In this document: piece by piece, positions 43,639-52,395 of the stretch | Numbering within the stretch: position 1 is the first letter of the stretch | How the letters are laid out: every line of letters starts with the position of its first letter | Notes under the pieces: generated by a model | Database searches by the model: none | What the model saw: the letters and a program-made list of their open reading frames with translations, nothing else | What the model was told of the DNA's origin: nothing | DNA from: Flavobacterium resistens | GTDB lineage: Bacteria > Bacteroidota > Bacteroidia > Flavobacteriales > Flavobacteriaceae | Direction: 5' to 3' | Assembly: GCF_900182645.1 (NCBI RefSeq) | Contig: NZ_FXTA01000006.1 | Coordinates: forward strand, 62,001 to 126,000 | DNA: 64,000 nucleotides | Translations under genes and position numbers: made by a program

Positions 43639-44355
43639 TTATGAAATGGCTAATTTTTCTTTCCAAATATTCAGTCTTACGCCTTTAATAATAAGCCATA
43701 AAGTAAGTCCGAATTCGGCAATAATACATGGAAATAATAGTGCAAAGCTGGAAAGTTCCGGCGCCAGAATTGATGCAAAACTATTTGCTAAATAACAAAT
43801 TCCTGCAATCGCCATTAAAACTCCTAAAACTTTTGGGAAATAACCAGATTTATAAATTAAATACCCTTCGATCAGACACACAAATCCGAAAAAGATTAAG
43901 CCAACTCCAAATCCATATCCGTGTAATTTTATGGAAAGATAAGCAAGCGTATGCAATTGGTCAGGATTAAATGATTTTAGATATTCGCCATCTCCTAAAA
44001 AGAATAAAGCTGCAAGAAGATTTAATTTATTAGCGACCAAAACGGCAGTCTGAATCAAATTAAAAGATAAATTAAGAAGCGCCAGTTTTTTGCTTACAGG
44101 TTTAAAAAGGTAATAAAGTATAATCATTACAGGAAGATCGCAAATTTGCATAATCAAATCGGCACTAATACCTAATCTCCACAGAAAATCAGCATGAATA
44201 ATATTGTTTGCTGTTGCAGTAGCATTTCCAGGAATAAATAGTTTATTTCTAACGAAGGCTTCAGCAAATAAGCCAGTTAAAATAATGACTAAGTATAAAA
44301 GTCCTGCTATTCTAGCATAAAATTGAGGAGAATTTTCAAAGTTTTTTGGTTTCAT
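43639..44355 (-). CDS. DUF4386-family membrane protein
   Basis: A protein of 238 residues with about six membrane helices. QFYARIAGLLYLVIILTGLFAE at the start, FLWRLGISADLIMQICDLPV, and LHGYGFGVGLIFFGFVCLIEG are marks of DUF4386, an uncharacterised family of Bacteroidota and Firmicutes membrane proteins. No catalytic residues stand out. It lies between two near-identical terminators and so is likely monocistronic. Confidence 0.82.
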   Translation of the reverse strand: MKPKNFENSPQFYARIAGLLYLVIILTGLFAEAFVRNKLFIPGNATATANNIIHADFLWRLGISADLIMQICDLPVMIILYYLFKPVSKKLALLNLSFNLIQTAVLVANKLNLLAALFFLGDGEYLKSFNPDQLHTLAYLSIKLHGYGFGVGLIFFGFVCLIEGYLIYKSGYFPKVLGVLMAIAGICYLANSFASILAPELSSFALLFPCIIAEFGLTLWLIIKGVRLNIWKEKLAIS

Positions 44356-44441
44356 ATTTTGGTTGGTTTTAGATAAGACGCTTGTCTATTCAAATTGTTA
44401 CCAGCCTATGAAAATAGTTTAATGTTTTGATATTGAATGAG

Positions 44442-44480
44442 AAAGCCCGACAGATTTTATAGCTGTCGGGCTTTGTTTTT
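44442..44480. terminator. Terminator with CCCGACAG stem
   Basis: AAAGCCCGACAG (44442-44453) and CTGTCGGGCTTT (44463-44474), then a T run. Its core stem is identical to that at 43589-43627, although the loop differs. Confidence 0.75.
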
Positions 44481-44527
44481 ATATTAAAGTTATAGTTAAT
44501 AATTTATAATTAACCATTTACAATTAA

Positions 44528-45292
44528 TTAAAGCATCATTCCGCCAGAAGCTTCAATACGTTGTGCATTTACCCAGCGCGCATCTTCGGTACATAAAAAT
44601 GCAACAACGCCGCCAATATCATCTGGTAAACCAACTCTTCCTAAAGCAGTCACAGAAGCAATTTGCTGATTCATTTGTTCATTATCTCGAACAACGCCTC
44701 CGCCAAAATCAGTTTCGATGGCGCCTGGAGCAACAACATTTACTCTAATTTTTCTCGCTCCCAATTCTTTTGCCTGATATTTGGTTAAAGTTTCGATTGC
44801 GCCTTTCATAGAAGCGTAAGCTGCGTAACCAGGGAAAGAAAATCGTGCTAAACCAGTTGAAATATTTACAATTCCGCCACCGTCATTCATTACATTTAAT
44901 GCTTTTTGAGTCAGGAAAAACGGACCTTTAAATTGAATATTACTCAATTGATCAAATTCAGCTTCAGTTGTTCCAATGAATGAATTGTGAATCCCTATTC
45001 CTGCATTATTCACCAAAAAGTCAAATTTATCTGTTTTAAAAGTGTTTTTTAAAACCGTTTTTACTTCTTCAAAAAAAGAATCAAAAGTTCCGGAGTCAGC
45101 AACATTCAATTGAAGTGAAGCGGCTTTTTGCCCTAAGTTTTCAATTTCTTTAACTACTGAATCAGCTTCTTCTTTTTTGCTGTTATAAGTTATGATTACG
45201 TCGATTCCTTTTTTTGCAATTGCAATTGCCATATTTTTTCCTAAACCTCGGCTTCCTCCTGTAACCAGAGCTATTTTTGTATTTACTGCCAT
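44528..45292 (-). CDS. Short-chain dehydrogenase/reductase
   Basis: A protein of 254 residues. The cofactor motif TGGSRGLGKNMA is near residue 11, NNAGIG marks the central strand, the catalytic Ser is in VNISTGLA and the Tyr-Lys pair is in YAAYASMKGA. The C-terminal end (AQRIEASGGMML) is the usual one. NADP is suggested by the basic TGGSRG site. The substrate is unknown. It follows the second SDR gene on the same strand, 132 bases away. Confidence 0.88.
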   Translation of the reverse strand: MAVNTKIALVTGGSRGLGKNMAIAIAKKGIDVIITYNSKKEEADSVVKEIENLGQKAASLQLNVADSGTFDSFFEEVKTVLKNTFKTDKFDFLVNNAGIGIHNSFIGTTEAEFDQLSNIQFKGPFFLTQKALNVMNDGGGIVNISTGLARFSFPGYAAYASMKGAIETLTKYQAKELGARKIRVNVVAPGAIETDFGGGVVRDNEQMNQQIASVTALGRVGLPDDIGGVVAFLCTEDARWVNAQRIEASGGMML

Positions 45293-45424
45293 GTTTTTAA
45301 TTTTGAATTGTGAATTTGTGAAAGGTGAAATGTTATTTGTAAAATGGAATGTGAAATAGTTGTCATGTTTTCTAAGTTTTAAAAGACCAAAATCTTTTGC
45401 ATTTCACATCTCACATCTATCATT

Positions 45425-46153
45425 TTACATAGTTGGATGCATTGCATTAAAATGATTTCTCAAATCTTCTGCACTAGCGTTTAATCTTGTTTCGCTGGTT
45501 CCAAAAGTAAGTTCTGATCTTCCTTCTTTTAATTGTTCAAAGATTGATTCGATAAAACTGCTTACGCTTGGATGTGCGTCATGCAGGCCAATTCCGCCTA
45601 AATCTGTGTTTAATGCTGGAGGAATAATTTCAATTACTTCAATATTTTTCGCTTTTAGCAAATGACGAAGTGAAAGTGTAAACGAACGGAAAAATGCTTT
45701 TGTAGCCGAATAAACCGGAACTTTTGCAAAAGGAGAAAATGCCAATCCAGAAGTTACATTCATTACAGTTGTCAACGATTTCAACTGAATAAATAAAGAC
45801 GTTAAATGTAATGGAGCTTCAATATTAGTGGTAAGTTCTGATTTCATACTTTCGTAGAAATCAGCATCTGTAACTGAAACCCATTTCTGAATCCCTGCAT
45901 TATTGATTAAAACGTTTAAATCAGGATGATTTTCAGAAATCCATTCATAAAGTGCAATACGTTCTTTTTCTACAGATAAGTCACAAACTTTGGTAATAAC
46001 TGAAGGAAATTTTGTTTTCACTTCATTTAAAACCGATTCTCTTCTTCCGCAAATTATAACAATATTGTTTTCTTGAATAAATCGTTCGGCAAGCCCAAGT
46101 CCGATACCGCTTGCACCGCCTGTTATTAAAATTTTGTTGTTTGATAAATTCAT
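45425..46153 (-). CDS. Short-chain dehydrogenase/reductase, DltE-like
   Basis: A protein of 242 residues. GGASGIGLGLAERF holds the cofactor motif, NNAGIQKW the central Asn, VTSGLAFSPFAKVPVYSATK the Ser and Tyr-x-x-x-Lys site, and ALNTDLGGIGLHDAHP the substrate loop. That last pattern is typical of DltE-like oxidoreductases. The substrate is not known. A TAnnTTTG element lies 27 bases upstream, and the AraC gene beyond it on the same strand is a likely regulator. Confidence 0.85.
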   Translation of the reverse strand: MNLSNNKILITGGASGIGLGLAERFIQENNIVIICGRRESVLNEVKTKFPSVITKVCDLSVEKERIALYEWISENHPDLNVLINNAGIQKWVSVTDADFYESMKSELTTNIEAPLHLTSLFIQLKSLTTVMNVTSGLAFSPFAKVPVYSATKAFFRSFTLSLRHLLKAKNIEVIEIIPPALNTDLGGIGLHDAHPSVSSFIESIFEQLKEGRSELTFGTSETRLNASAEDLRNHFNAMHPTM

Positions 46154-46179
46154 CTTTTCGATCTTTTAAATTGATAAGA

Positions 46180-46187
46180 CAAAGGTA
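46180..46187 (-). promoter_or_regulatory. TAnnTTTG promoter element (TACCTTTG)
   Basis: A complete match on the minus strand, 27 bases before the SDR ATG at 46153. Confidence 0.45.
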
Positions 46188-46276
46188 GGAGTGAAGTAGT
46201 TTTGGAGAATTGTAAATATCAAACCGATGTTTGCAAAATTCAAATCAGATATTAAATTTTTTAATTTATAGATTTT

Positions 46277-46329
46277 AAACCTGAAACCTGAAACCTGAAA
46301 CCTGAAACCTGAAACCTGAAACCTGAAAC
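46277..46329. repeat. 7-bp tandem repeat, unit AAACCTG, seven copies
   Basis: Seven perfect AAACCTG units from 46277 to 46325 followed by AAAC, between the SDR and AraC genes. It is the reverse complement of the GTTTCAG repeat at 74-101. A perfect short tandem array may vary in copy number. Confidence 0.9.
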
Positions 46330-46336
46330 AAAACAA

Positions 46337-47260
46337 TTAAGACCTAAAAGCCAGAGGCGTCAAAGAAGTTTGTTTTTTAAAAAAGTTAGAAAAATGCGCT
46401 AATTCTTCAAAGCCAAGCGAATAAGCAATTTCAGAAATGTTCCAATCCGTTTGTTTTAAAAGGATTTTGGCTTCGTTGGTTAATCTTGAACTAATTAATT
46501 CGGTTGTGGTTTTTCCTGTATTTTCTTTTAAAACCTTATTTAAATGATTGACGTGAACGGATAATCGGGCTGCAAAATCTTTCGCAGTCCTTAATTCTAA
46601 TTTCTGATGCGGAGATTCAATTGGGAATTGTCTTTCTAATAATTCGGCAAATAATGAAGAAACTCTCGCAGCCGAATTATGTTTGGAATACAAAGCTGTA
46701 ATAGGTTGTAATTTTTGTCCAAAGTGAATTAATTCCGCAACATAATTTCGGATTAAATCGTATTTATAGATATAATCAGAATTGATTTCTTTTTGTATTT
46801 TGTTGAAAATCAATTCAACTTCCGAAACTTCTTCATCCGAAAGTTGAAAAATAGGATACCCATCTGAAGCAAAAATTGGAAGATCATCCAAGTCGATTCC
46901 GCTTTTGTTTTTGGATAAAAATTCGCTCGTAAAAACACAAAATTGTCCGCCTTGATTGGTGTCTTGTGGTAAATAGTTGTATGGAATTTTTGGAGTGGCA
47001 AACAACAATCCTTGTTTTTCTATTTCGATTACTTTATCGGCATATTCAGCTTTGTTGTGACCTCTAATAAGACTTATTTTGTAATAAGCTCTTCTGTCAT
47101 AAGGCATTCCAGGTTTTCCTTTCATACGTTCCAGAAGCTCTTTAATGTCAAAAACATTAAAATGACCAATTTCTTTTTGAATGTCATTTGGTAATAAAGA
47201 GTTTGGTTCAATGGATGAGCCTTCGGTAATATCCTGATAAAATGAATCTAGAGATTTCAT
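46337..47260 (-). CDS. AraC-family transcriptional regulator
   Basis: A protein of 307 residues from ATG 47260 (MKSLDSFYQDITEG); the longer frame starts at TTG 47284 and overlaps the promoter element. The N-terminal part is a cupin-like sensor (HNKAEYADKVIEIEKQGLLF). The C-terminal DNA-binding domain has AKDFAARLSVHVNHLNKVLK and ISEIAYSLGFEELAHFSNFFK, ending SLTPLAFR. It is upstream of and on the same strand as two SDR genes, a common flavobacterial layout for a regulator and its targets. Confidence 0.85.
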   Translation of the reverse strand: MKSLDSFYQDITEGSSIEPNSLLPNDIQKEIGHFNVFDIKELLERMKGKPGMPYDRRAYYKISLIRGHNKAEYADKVIEIEKQGLLFATPKIPYNYLPQDTNQGGQFCVFTSEFLSKNKSGIDLDDLPIFASDGYPIFQLSDEEVSEVELIFNKIQKEINSDYIYKYDLIRNYVAELIHFGQKLQPITALYSKHNSAARVSSLFAELLERQFPIESPHQKLELRTAKDFAARLSVHVNHLNKVLKENTGKTTTELISSRLTNEAKILLKQTDWNISEIAYSLGFEELAHFSNFFKKQTSLTPLAFRS

Positions 47261-47281
47261 ATTGTTATGAATTGTAAAATT

Positions 47282-47289
47282 CAAATATA
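47282..47289 (-). promoter_or_regulatory. TAnnTTTG promoter element (TATATTTG)
   Basis: A complete match on the minus strand, 22 bases before the AraC ATG at 47260. Using this element excludes the longer TTG start. Confidence 0.5.
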
Positions 47290-47353
47290 CGAAAATTATA
47301 AGTTTGTTTTTTTAGTTTTTAAGTTTCAGGTTTCAAGTTTCCTTGTTTTGTGG

Positions 47354-47917
47354 CTAAAAAAGACTTCCCTGAACAAACTCAGGCTCTGGATTATTGCCAA
47401 AGGGAATTGTGTCAATTACAAAAAACTGTTTTACAACAGGATCAAATTCTCGTAAGACAATATTCTCGCACAAAAAATCCATATTAATGGTAGTAAAAAG
47501 CTGTGATGCGATTTTTAGATTTTCAGGAGTTAATCTTCGTCCAATAGACATATGCGGATCGTCGCTTTTTTTAAGTTTTAGAGGTTTTAAAGTTTCATGA
47601 ATTTTTTTCATGATGGGCTTTAAATTGTTTTTGGAATCTTCATTTGGATTTATAAAAAACGCGCCGCTGTTTTCATAAGATCCAAAATCGTTTAGGTAAA
47701 CTGTACTTGAAGAAAAAGTATCACAGATTTTAGCAAGTTTTTGTCTGAAGTTTTCAAGTTGCGAGTCGTCAATCGTAAATTCGCAAATTGTAATATGTGC
47801 CACAGAATTGCAGCTGTTGTACCATTTGATTTTACTTCTTAAAAAATCCTTCATTGTCTTGATAGCATCAATGACTTCTGGCGAAGGATGAAATACAATT
47901 GAATATGTTTTTTCCAT
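47354..47917 (-). CDS. 2H phosphoesterase (2'-5' RNA ligase superfamily)
   Basis: A protein of 187 residues from ATG 47917 (MEKTYSIVFHPSPEVIDAI); an upstream in-frame start would overlap the CocE gene stop. The two HxT/S motifs are present: HITICEF and HMSIGRR, which form the active site of 2H phosphoesterases. Members cut or join 2'-5' linked RNA or hydrolyse cyclic nucleotides. It starts 17 bases after the CocE gene and is probably cotranscribed. The substrate is unknown. Confidence 0.82.
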   Translation of the reverse strand: MEKTYSIVFHPSPEVIDAIKTMKDFLRSKIKWYNSCNSVAHITICEFTIDDSQLENFRQKLAKICDTFSSSTVYLNDFGSYENSGAFFINPNEDSKNNLKPIMKKIHETLKPLKLKKSDDPHMSIGRRLTPENLKIASQLFTTINMDFLCENIVLREFDPVVKQFFVIDTIPFGNNPEPEFVQGSLF

Positions 47918-47934
47918 TTTAATAAATAGAGCCT

Positions 47935-50196
47935 CTAAAGTTTTAAAATTGGGATTATGATTGTACTGTCTGAATACCATTTTATTTTTAGTGGCTCTCC
48001 TGCATCAGCTATTGTTTCATCGCTTACGTTTTTGCCTGTGCCATAATTGATTTCCCAATCCGGATTTTTATTTACGCCCAATACTATTACAATAGAACTG
48101 CCTTTCTCTAATTCCTTCGAAGTTATAAAAGTTTCTTCGATATCTATAGTTTCTATTTTGCCAGGTGTCAATAATTGTCTTTTGGTTCTGTCTTTTGCGT
48201 AACTTGCTCTTTGTAAATTATTAGTTAGGGCAAAATATTGGCCTTTTGCTGTTTTTTCATAAAGCTGTATTGCAACATCTATATCTTTTTTGTTGATGTT
48301 TACTTTTAAAGATGCTTTTAATGAACCACTTATAATAGTTGCCTTTTCAAGGGGATCACTTTCAAAGGCCATTAGTTGTTTTTGGGGCTTTAAAATTGAA
48401 TCTACAATTTTAGGGAATCCATTAATGTAATCGCTAGTTTGAACATTTAAATCTGGGCGCTCCTTAAAATCAACAGTTTGATTGATAGAAATATTTTTTT
48501 TGGGAGCAGTTTTTTGTAAAGAATATTTAGAATTGCTATCGTTTAAATAAAAAGTTAGATGGTCATTATGCATTTTTTCTAATGAAGAAACACTTTTCCA
48601 TTCATTTTTGCCCATAATTTCAAAGTTTACCTTGTCCTTTAAAATTTCAGGTCTTTTGCCATCTTTCAAAATATAATCAAACCACTGAAAAACAATCGAA
48701 TTGATTGGTATTTGAGCAACATCATCAATAACATAACCGGCTAATTCTTTTCGTGGAAATCCTTGTGAACCACCATGGTCAAAAGGCCCGATTATGAGAT
48801 AATAATTATCACTTTTATTATATTTTTGATATTGTTTGTAATAGTACATCGCGCCAAGCTGGTCATCATCATAATAGCCAGTAGTGCTTAATATGGGAAT
48901 ATTGATATTCGCAAAAGCTTCTTTTTGAGGAGTCATATTTTGCCAGTAACTATCATAAGCCGGATGATCTAGCCATCTTTGAAATATTGGAGAAGGAGTT
49001 CCTTCGATTTTATCTAATGAACGAAAACTGCTCCCTGTTTTATAATATTGAGTAAAAACTTCTTCCCATTTTTTATTGTTTGAAAAAGTGTTACCATCTG
49101 TTAATTTGTTGTTAGTTACATAATGAATCCATTTTAAGCAATAACTCATAAAGACACCATTTTGCATCGGAAAATCGATTCCCGCTCCCACAGAGACCAT
49201 TGGCACAATTGTTTTTAATGCCGGATGTACTTTTTTCATTGCACTCCATTGGCTAAATCCTAAATAACTGCCACCGTATATTCCAATTTTACCATTGCAC
49301 CAGGGTTGTTTGCTTATCCAGTCCAAAATAAAGTAAGCATCATCTCCGTCGTGTTCATAAGGTTCAATTGGGTCATTGCTTAAACGTTTGCCTCTTGTAT
49401 TAGCTACAAAACCGACATATCCCATACTAGCAATTTCTTTGCAATCACTTACTTCATATCCGGCGTAGATATTATATTGCATTACAACAGGCTGTGGTTC
49501 TGTCGCCTTTCTAGATCTAACCATTGCGCCTGAAATAGTGCTTCCGTTAGGCAATGTGATTATGATATTTTTATCGATGATATAGGTATCAGCTTCTATT
49601 TTTTCAAGTATTTTTTGAGCCAGAGAAAGTGTTTTGCTGTAAATTAAATATCGTGAATAGGTCCTGCATAATTGTACGGCATCTTCAATGCTTATACTGT
49701 CATTTTCTTGAGCGGTTTTCAATTTAGATTCGTAGTTTTTTTTCATGACATCTAAATTATAATCATAAACAGTTTCTACATTGTTTTTGCCTTCTTGATC
49801 AAGAGTATTGTATAATTTGTAAAATTCAGAATTGAATGTATTTTCAAAATCTAATTTCGTTTTCGGTTCGTGTAATGCTGTTTTACCATACACTTTATAG
49901 TGAAATGCTAAGGAACGTTTTGAAATGCTGTCACCAAAAATTTCTTGGCCATAATTTTGGAGTGTCTTTTCTGCGCCTTTGTAATCTTTAGCGACAAATT
50001 GTATTCTAAAGCAATTGTCAAAAAAAGTCTCTTTATTAGGGTTTTTATAAATGGATAAGACTTTTTTTGCCAAGACAGGCAAGCTTTTGTCAAGAGTCAG
50101 GCTGTCTTTATAATTGCTTTTTTCGAAATAAATTTTTTGCGAAGTCCCTATTTGAAAGGAAAAACAAATTACTAACAGAATGATATTGTTTTTCAT
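47935..50196 (-). CDS. CocE/NonD-family secreted hydrolase
   Basis: A protein of 753 residues from ATG 50196 (MKNNIILLVICFSF, signal peptide ending FQIGTS); the alternative TTG at 50217 is unlikely. An N-terminal helical extension of about 220 residues precedes the alpha/beta-hydrolase domain: catalytic Ser310 in GGSYLGFSQW, Asp in STTGYYDDDQ, His in IGPFDHGG. A C-terminal jelly-roll (VQLYEKTAKGQYFALTNN) completes the Xaa-Pro dipeptidyl-peptidase/CocE fold. It is likely a periplasmic acyl or peptidyl hydrolase. Its length exceeds that of typical CocE enzymes because of the N-terminal part. Confidence 0.85.
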   Translation of the reverse strand: MKNNIILLVICFSFQIGTSQKIYFEKSNYKDSLTLDKSLPVLAKKVLSIYKNPNKETFFDNCFRIQFVAKDYKGAEKTLQNYGQEIFGDSISKRSLAFHYKVYGKTALHEPKTKLDFENTFNSEFYKLYNTLDQEGKNNVETVYDYNLDVMKKNYESKLKTAQENDSISIEDAVQLCRTYSRYLIYSKTLSLAQKILEKIEADTYIIDKNIIITLPNGSTISGAMVRSRKATEPQPVVMQYNIYAGYEVSDCKEIASMGYVGFVANTRGKRLSNDPIEPYEHDGDDAYFILDWISKQPWCNGKIGIYGGSYLGFSQWSAMKKVHPALKTIVPMVSVGAGIDFPMQNGVFMSYCLKWIHYVTNNKLTDGNTFSNNKKWEEVFTQYYKTGSSFRSLDKIEGTPSPIFQRWLDHPAYDSYWQNMTPQKEAFANINIPILSTTGYYDDDQLGAMYYYKQYQKYNKSDNYYLIIGPFDHGGSQGFPRKELAGYVIDDVAQIPINSIVFQWFDYILKDGKRPEILKDKVNFEIMGKNEWKSVSSLEKMHNDHLTFYLNDSNSKYSLQKTAPKKNISINQTVDFKERPDLNVQTSDYINGFPKIVDSILKPQKQLMAFESDPLEKATIISGSLKASLKVNINKKDIDVAIQLYEKTAKGQYFALTNNLQRASYAKDRTKRQLLTPGKIETIDIEETFITSKELEKGSSIVIVLGVNKNPDWEINYGTGKNVSDETIADAGEPLKIKWYSDSTIIIPILKL

Positions 50197-50241
50197 GTTT
50201 AAAAACTTGATTATCAATGAATTGAATTTAGGTGGTCATTT

Positions 50242-50249
50242 CAAAAATA
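50242..50249 (-). promoter_or_regulatory. TAnnTTTG promoter element (TATTTTTG)
   Basis: A complete match on the minus strand, 46 bases before the CocE-like ATG at 50196. Confidence 0.4.
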
Positions 50250-50306
50250 ATGCAAAATTTTCAATAATTAGTAAGTAATTTATTGTTTTTTTAGAAAAAA
50301 AATGAT

Positions 50307-50621
50307 TTAAAGTTTCCCTTTTAAATATAATCGATGCATAATTTCCGATTTCAATAAACCGCTTCCGCCGCCAAAATGCTCAATTACTTCAACGTTTGGT
50401 TGTTGTTTCAGGCAAAACGAAGTAAATTCTTTTTCGACATGGTCTTCGATTCCAGAACTTAAAAGAACAATATCAATTTTATGATTTTGAAAATATTCCT
50501 GCGCTTCTTTTTCATTATTAAAAGCAACAGCATTCCAATTTTCATCTGCATTTACTAATCGAAGCAAAATAGCTAAAATGGCTTCGTTTTTTCCGAGCAA
50601 TAAGAATTCAAGCGTTTTCAT
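50307..50621 (-). CDS. Degenerate response-regulator-like protein
   Basis: A protein of 104 residues with the alternating strand/helix pattern of a receiver domain: TLEFLLLGKNEAILAILLRL, AVAFNNEKEAQEYF, then IDIVLLSSGIEDHVEKEF. At the usual phospho-acceptor Asp position the protein reads Ser (LLSSGIED), and the acidic pair at the start is absent. If it is a receiver, it cannot be phosphorylated in the usual way. A nucleotide or ligand-binding role is possible. The sequence ends shortly after (LYLKGKL), without an output domain. Function unknown. Confidence 0.55.
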   Translation of the reverse strand: MKTLEFLLLGKNEAILAILLRLVNADENWNAVAFNNEKEAQEYFQNHKIDIVLLSSGIEDHVEKEFTSFCLKQQPNVEVIEHFGGGSGLLKSEIMHRLYLKGKL

Positions 50622-50640
50622 AGTATTTCAGTTTTCAAAG

Positions 50641-50648
50641 CAAATTTA
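50641..50648 (-). promoter_or_regulatory. TAnnTTTG promoter element (TAAATTTG)
   Basis: A complete match on the minus strand, 20 bases before the ATG at 50621. Confidence 0.45.
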
Positions 50649-51037
50649 TTGGTAAAAAGGTGAATCCAACTTAATCTAGAATAAGAAATAATGTAAAGAA
50701 AAAGTTAAGTTTTGTATTTTTTGAATTTTTATAAGTTGAAATTTAAAGCGTTAGTTCTTTGTTTTCAGTGTTTTAAATAAAATGCAAATGTTAAAAATAA
50801 AAATATTTTTTTAGAATGAGGAAAACCGTAATGTTTTAGAAAATCATGAAAGTAAATTTGTCGCATAGAAATAGAGATTTATGGTGTTTTTGCCTTTTTT
50901 AATCATCATTTAAAGATTTCTATTGATTGTTACTAGTTTTTGGAGAAACACAGTAAGTTGAAATTTGACACATTCATTTGATCGTGGGTACTTGTATAAA
51001 TTTGCAAGATAAATACAAGAAGTCAAAATTTTTATCG
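50649..51037. other. AT-rich intergenic region with no clear feature
   Basis: This 389-base stretch carries poly-A/T runs but no open reading frame with family features and no strong repeat. Confidence 0.5.
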
Positions 51038-51087
51038 GGTTTTTAGATTTGGTTACACGTTAGCTGAATTTAAAAACCCTTTTTTTA
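51038..51087. terminator. Stem-loop at the end of the esterase gene
   Basis: GGGTTTTTA pairs with TAAAAACCC (stem, one mismatch beyond), loop about 20 bases, T run on the plus strand and A/T tract on the other. It lies just after the esterase stop. Confidence 0.5.
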
Positions 51088-51088
51088 T

Positions 51089-52021
51089 TTAATAATATCC
51101 ATGACTTTTAAGCCATTCTTCACAGTCTTTTGTCCAGTTTTTGCTGGTATCTTTAACGCCTAAACCAAAGCCGTGCCCGCCATTTTCATATAAATGTAAT
51201 TCTGATGTAACATTATTTTTTTTGAGTGCTAGATAATAATTAATGCTGTTTTCGGGTAAAACGGCAGTATCGTCTGTTGCGTGTATTAAAAACGTTGGAG
51301 GAGTTTGCGAAGTCACTTTTTTATCATTCGAAAAAGAATCAATTAAAATCTGCGATGGATTATTTCCTAATAAACTAGTCTGTGATCCTTTATGTGTGAT
51401 TCCATTTTCCATGGAAATAACAGGATAAATTAAAAGAGAAAAATCTGGACGTGCACTTATTTTTGAATCAGATTCGTATGTTTTGTCATTATAATGTGTT
51501 GCCAAAGTTGAAGCTAAATGTCCGCCAGCCGAAAACCCAATTGTACCGATTTTATTATTGTCGATATTCCATTTTGCTGCATTTTCACGCACATAGCGAA
51601 TAGCCTCCTGAGCATCTTGCAACGGACCAATATTTTTGTTTTTCATAATTAAATCGCTTGGTAAACGATACTTTAAAACAAAGGCTGTAATGCCTAAACT
51701 ATTCAGCCAGCTTGCGACTTTTGTTCCTTCTTTATCCATTGAGAGGTGCGAGTATCCTCCGCCTGGAAAAATAATTACAGCGGTATGATTTGGTTTAACA
51801 TCTTTCGGAATAAAAATGCTTAGAGTTGGTATTGTAACAAAACTTGTGCTTTGAAGGATCCCATCTTTTATAGTTTGCTTTTCTTGGTAATCTGAAGAAA
51901 TAATTTCATCCGGGATTTTACTCCATAAAGGAATTGTTTGATTTTGAGCCTGCAGTTGACAAAAAGTTAATGTAAACAAAGTGAGCAGGATGAATGATTT
52001 TGGATAAAAAATGGCTTTCAT
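51089..52021 (-). CDS. BD-FAE/acetylesterase-like alpha/beta hydrolase
   Basis: A protein of 310 residues with a signal peptide (LLTLFTLTFCQLQA). Oxyanion motif PGGGYSHL, nucleophile Ser164 in GFSAGGH, Asp in LIHATDD, His in GGHGFG. This is the BD-FAE/axeA1-like esterase family that removes acetyl or feruloyl groups from plant polysaccharides. It is divergent from the uronate import genes, with 374 bases between; an esterase that strips pectin or xylan would suit that neighbourhood, although no shared operator was seen. Confidence 0.8.
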   Translation of the reverse strand: MKAIFYPKSFILLTLFTLTFCQLQAQNQTIPLWSKIPDEIISSDYQEKQTIKDGILQSTSFVTIPTLSIFIPKDVKPNHTAVIIFPGGGYSHLSMDKEGTKVASWLNSLGITAFVLKYRLPSDLIMKNKNIGPLQDAQEAIRYVRENAAKWNIDNNKIGTIGFSAGGHLASTLATHYNDKTYESDSKISARPDFSLLIYPVISMENGITHKGSQTSLLGNNPSQILIDSFSNDKKVTSQTPPTFLIHATDDTAVLPENSINYYLALKKNNVTSELHLYENGGHGFGLGVKDTSKNWTKDCEEWLKSHGYY

Positions 52022-52247
52022 TTTTTTGATTTAGAATGTAATAGTTTGATATAGTTTATGGTAAGGGGAAGCATTGTAACAATACTAGTAAATATCCAAT
52101 TTTGTTTCAGGACAATTTTCGTACTTTAAACGGATGAATTTAGCACTTTGATATTTAACAAATATATTGTTTAATATGTAATATTGTGGTATTTTTTTTA
52201 TTCGATATGTTTATTTATTCGGATAAAATAATTTTTTATATAATTTA
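52022..52247. other. Divergent intergenic region upstream of the uronate genes
   Basis: Together with the promoter and leader up to 52395, this 374-base gap separates the esterase from the transporter genes. It is AT-rich with several TAATATT-type words. Apart from the promoter/operator at 52248-52299 no feature is evident. Confidence 0.5.
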
Positions 52248-52299
52248 TTTGGATTATAAAGATTAAAAACTATATTTGTGCAATCGATTACATTAATTT
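52248..52299 (+). promoter_or_regulatory. Promoter and LacI-type operator of the hexuronate transporter genes
   Basis: TTTG at 52248-52251 and TATATTTG at 52271-52278 form a Bacteroidota promoter (spacing 19). The 14-base near-palindrome TGCAATCGATTACA (52279-52292) follows directly and would cover the start of transcription. A 25-base segment at 52275-52299 is identical to the one at 55421-55445. The CG-centred palindrome is typical for LacI-family repressors. Confidence 0.75.
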
Positions 52300-52395
52300 G
52301 TTTTATTTGTATTAAATCCTTGTTTTTTAGTGCTTTTAAATTCGAATTGAGAGATAAAACTAACTAACTAAAAAACATAAATTTTTATACTAACC

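Noticed and set aside
46277..46329. Possible CRISPR array
   Set aside because: Units are 7 bases with no spacers; it is a simple tandem repeat. No Cas genes occur in the window.
47935..47980. Longer start for the 2H phosphoesterase overlapping the CocE gene
   Set aside because: The shorter start at 47917 begins directly with the family core and leaves a normal 17-base gap.
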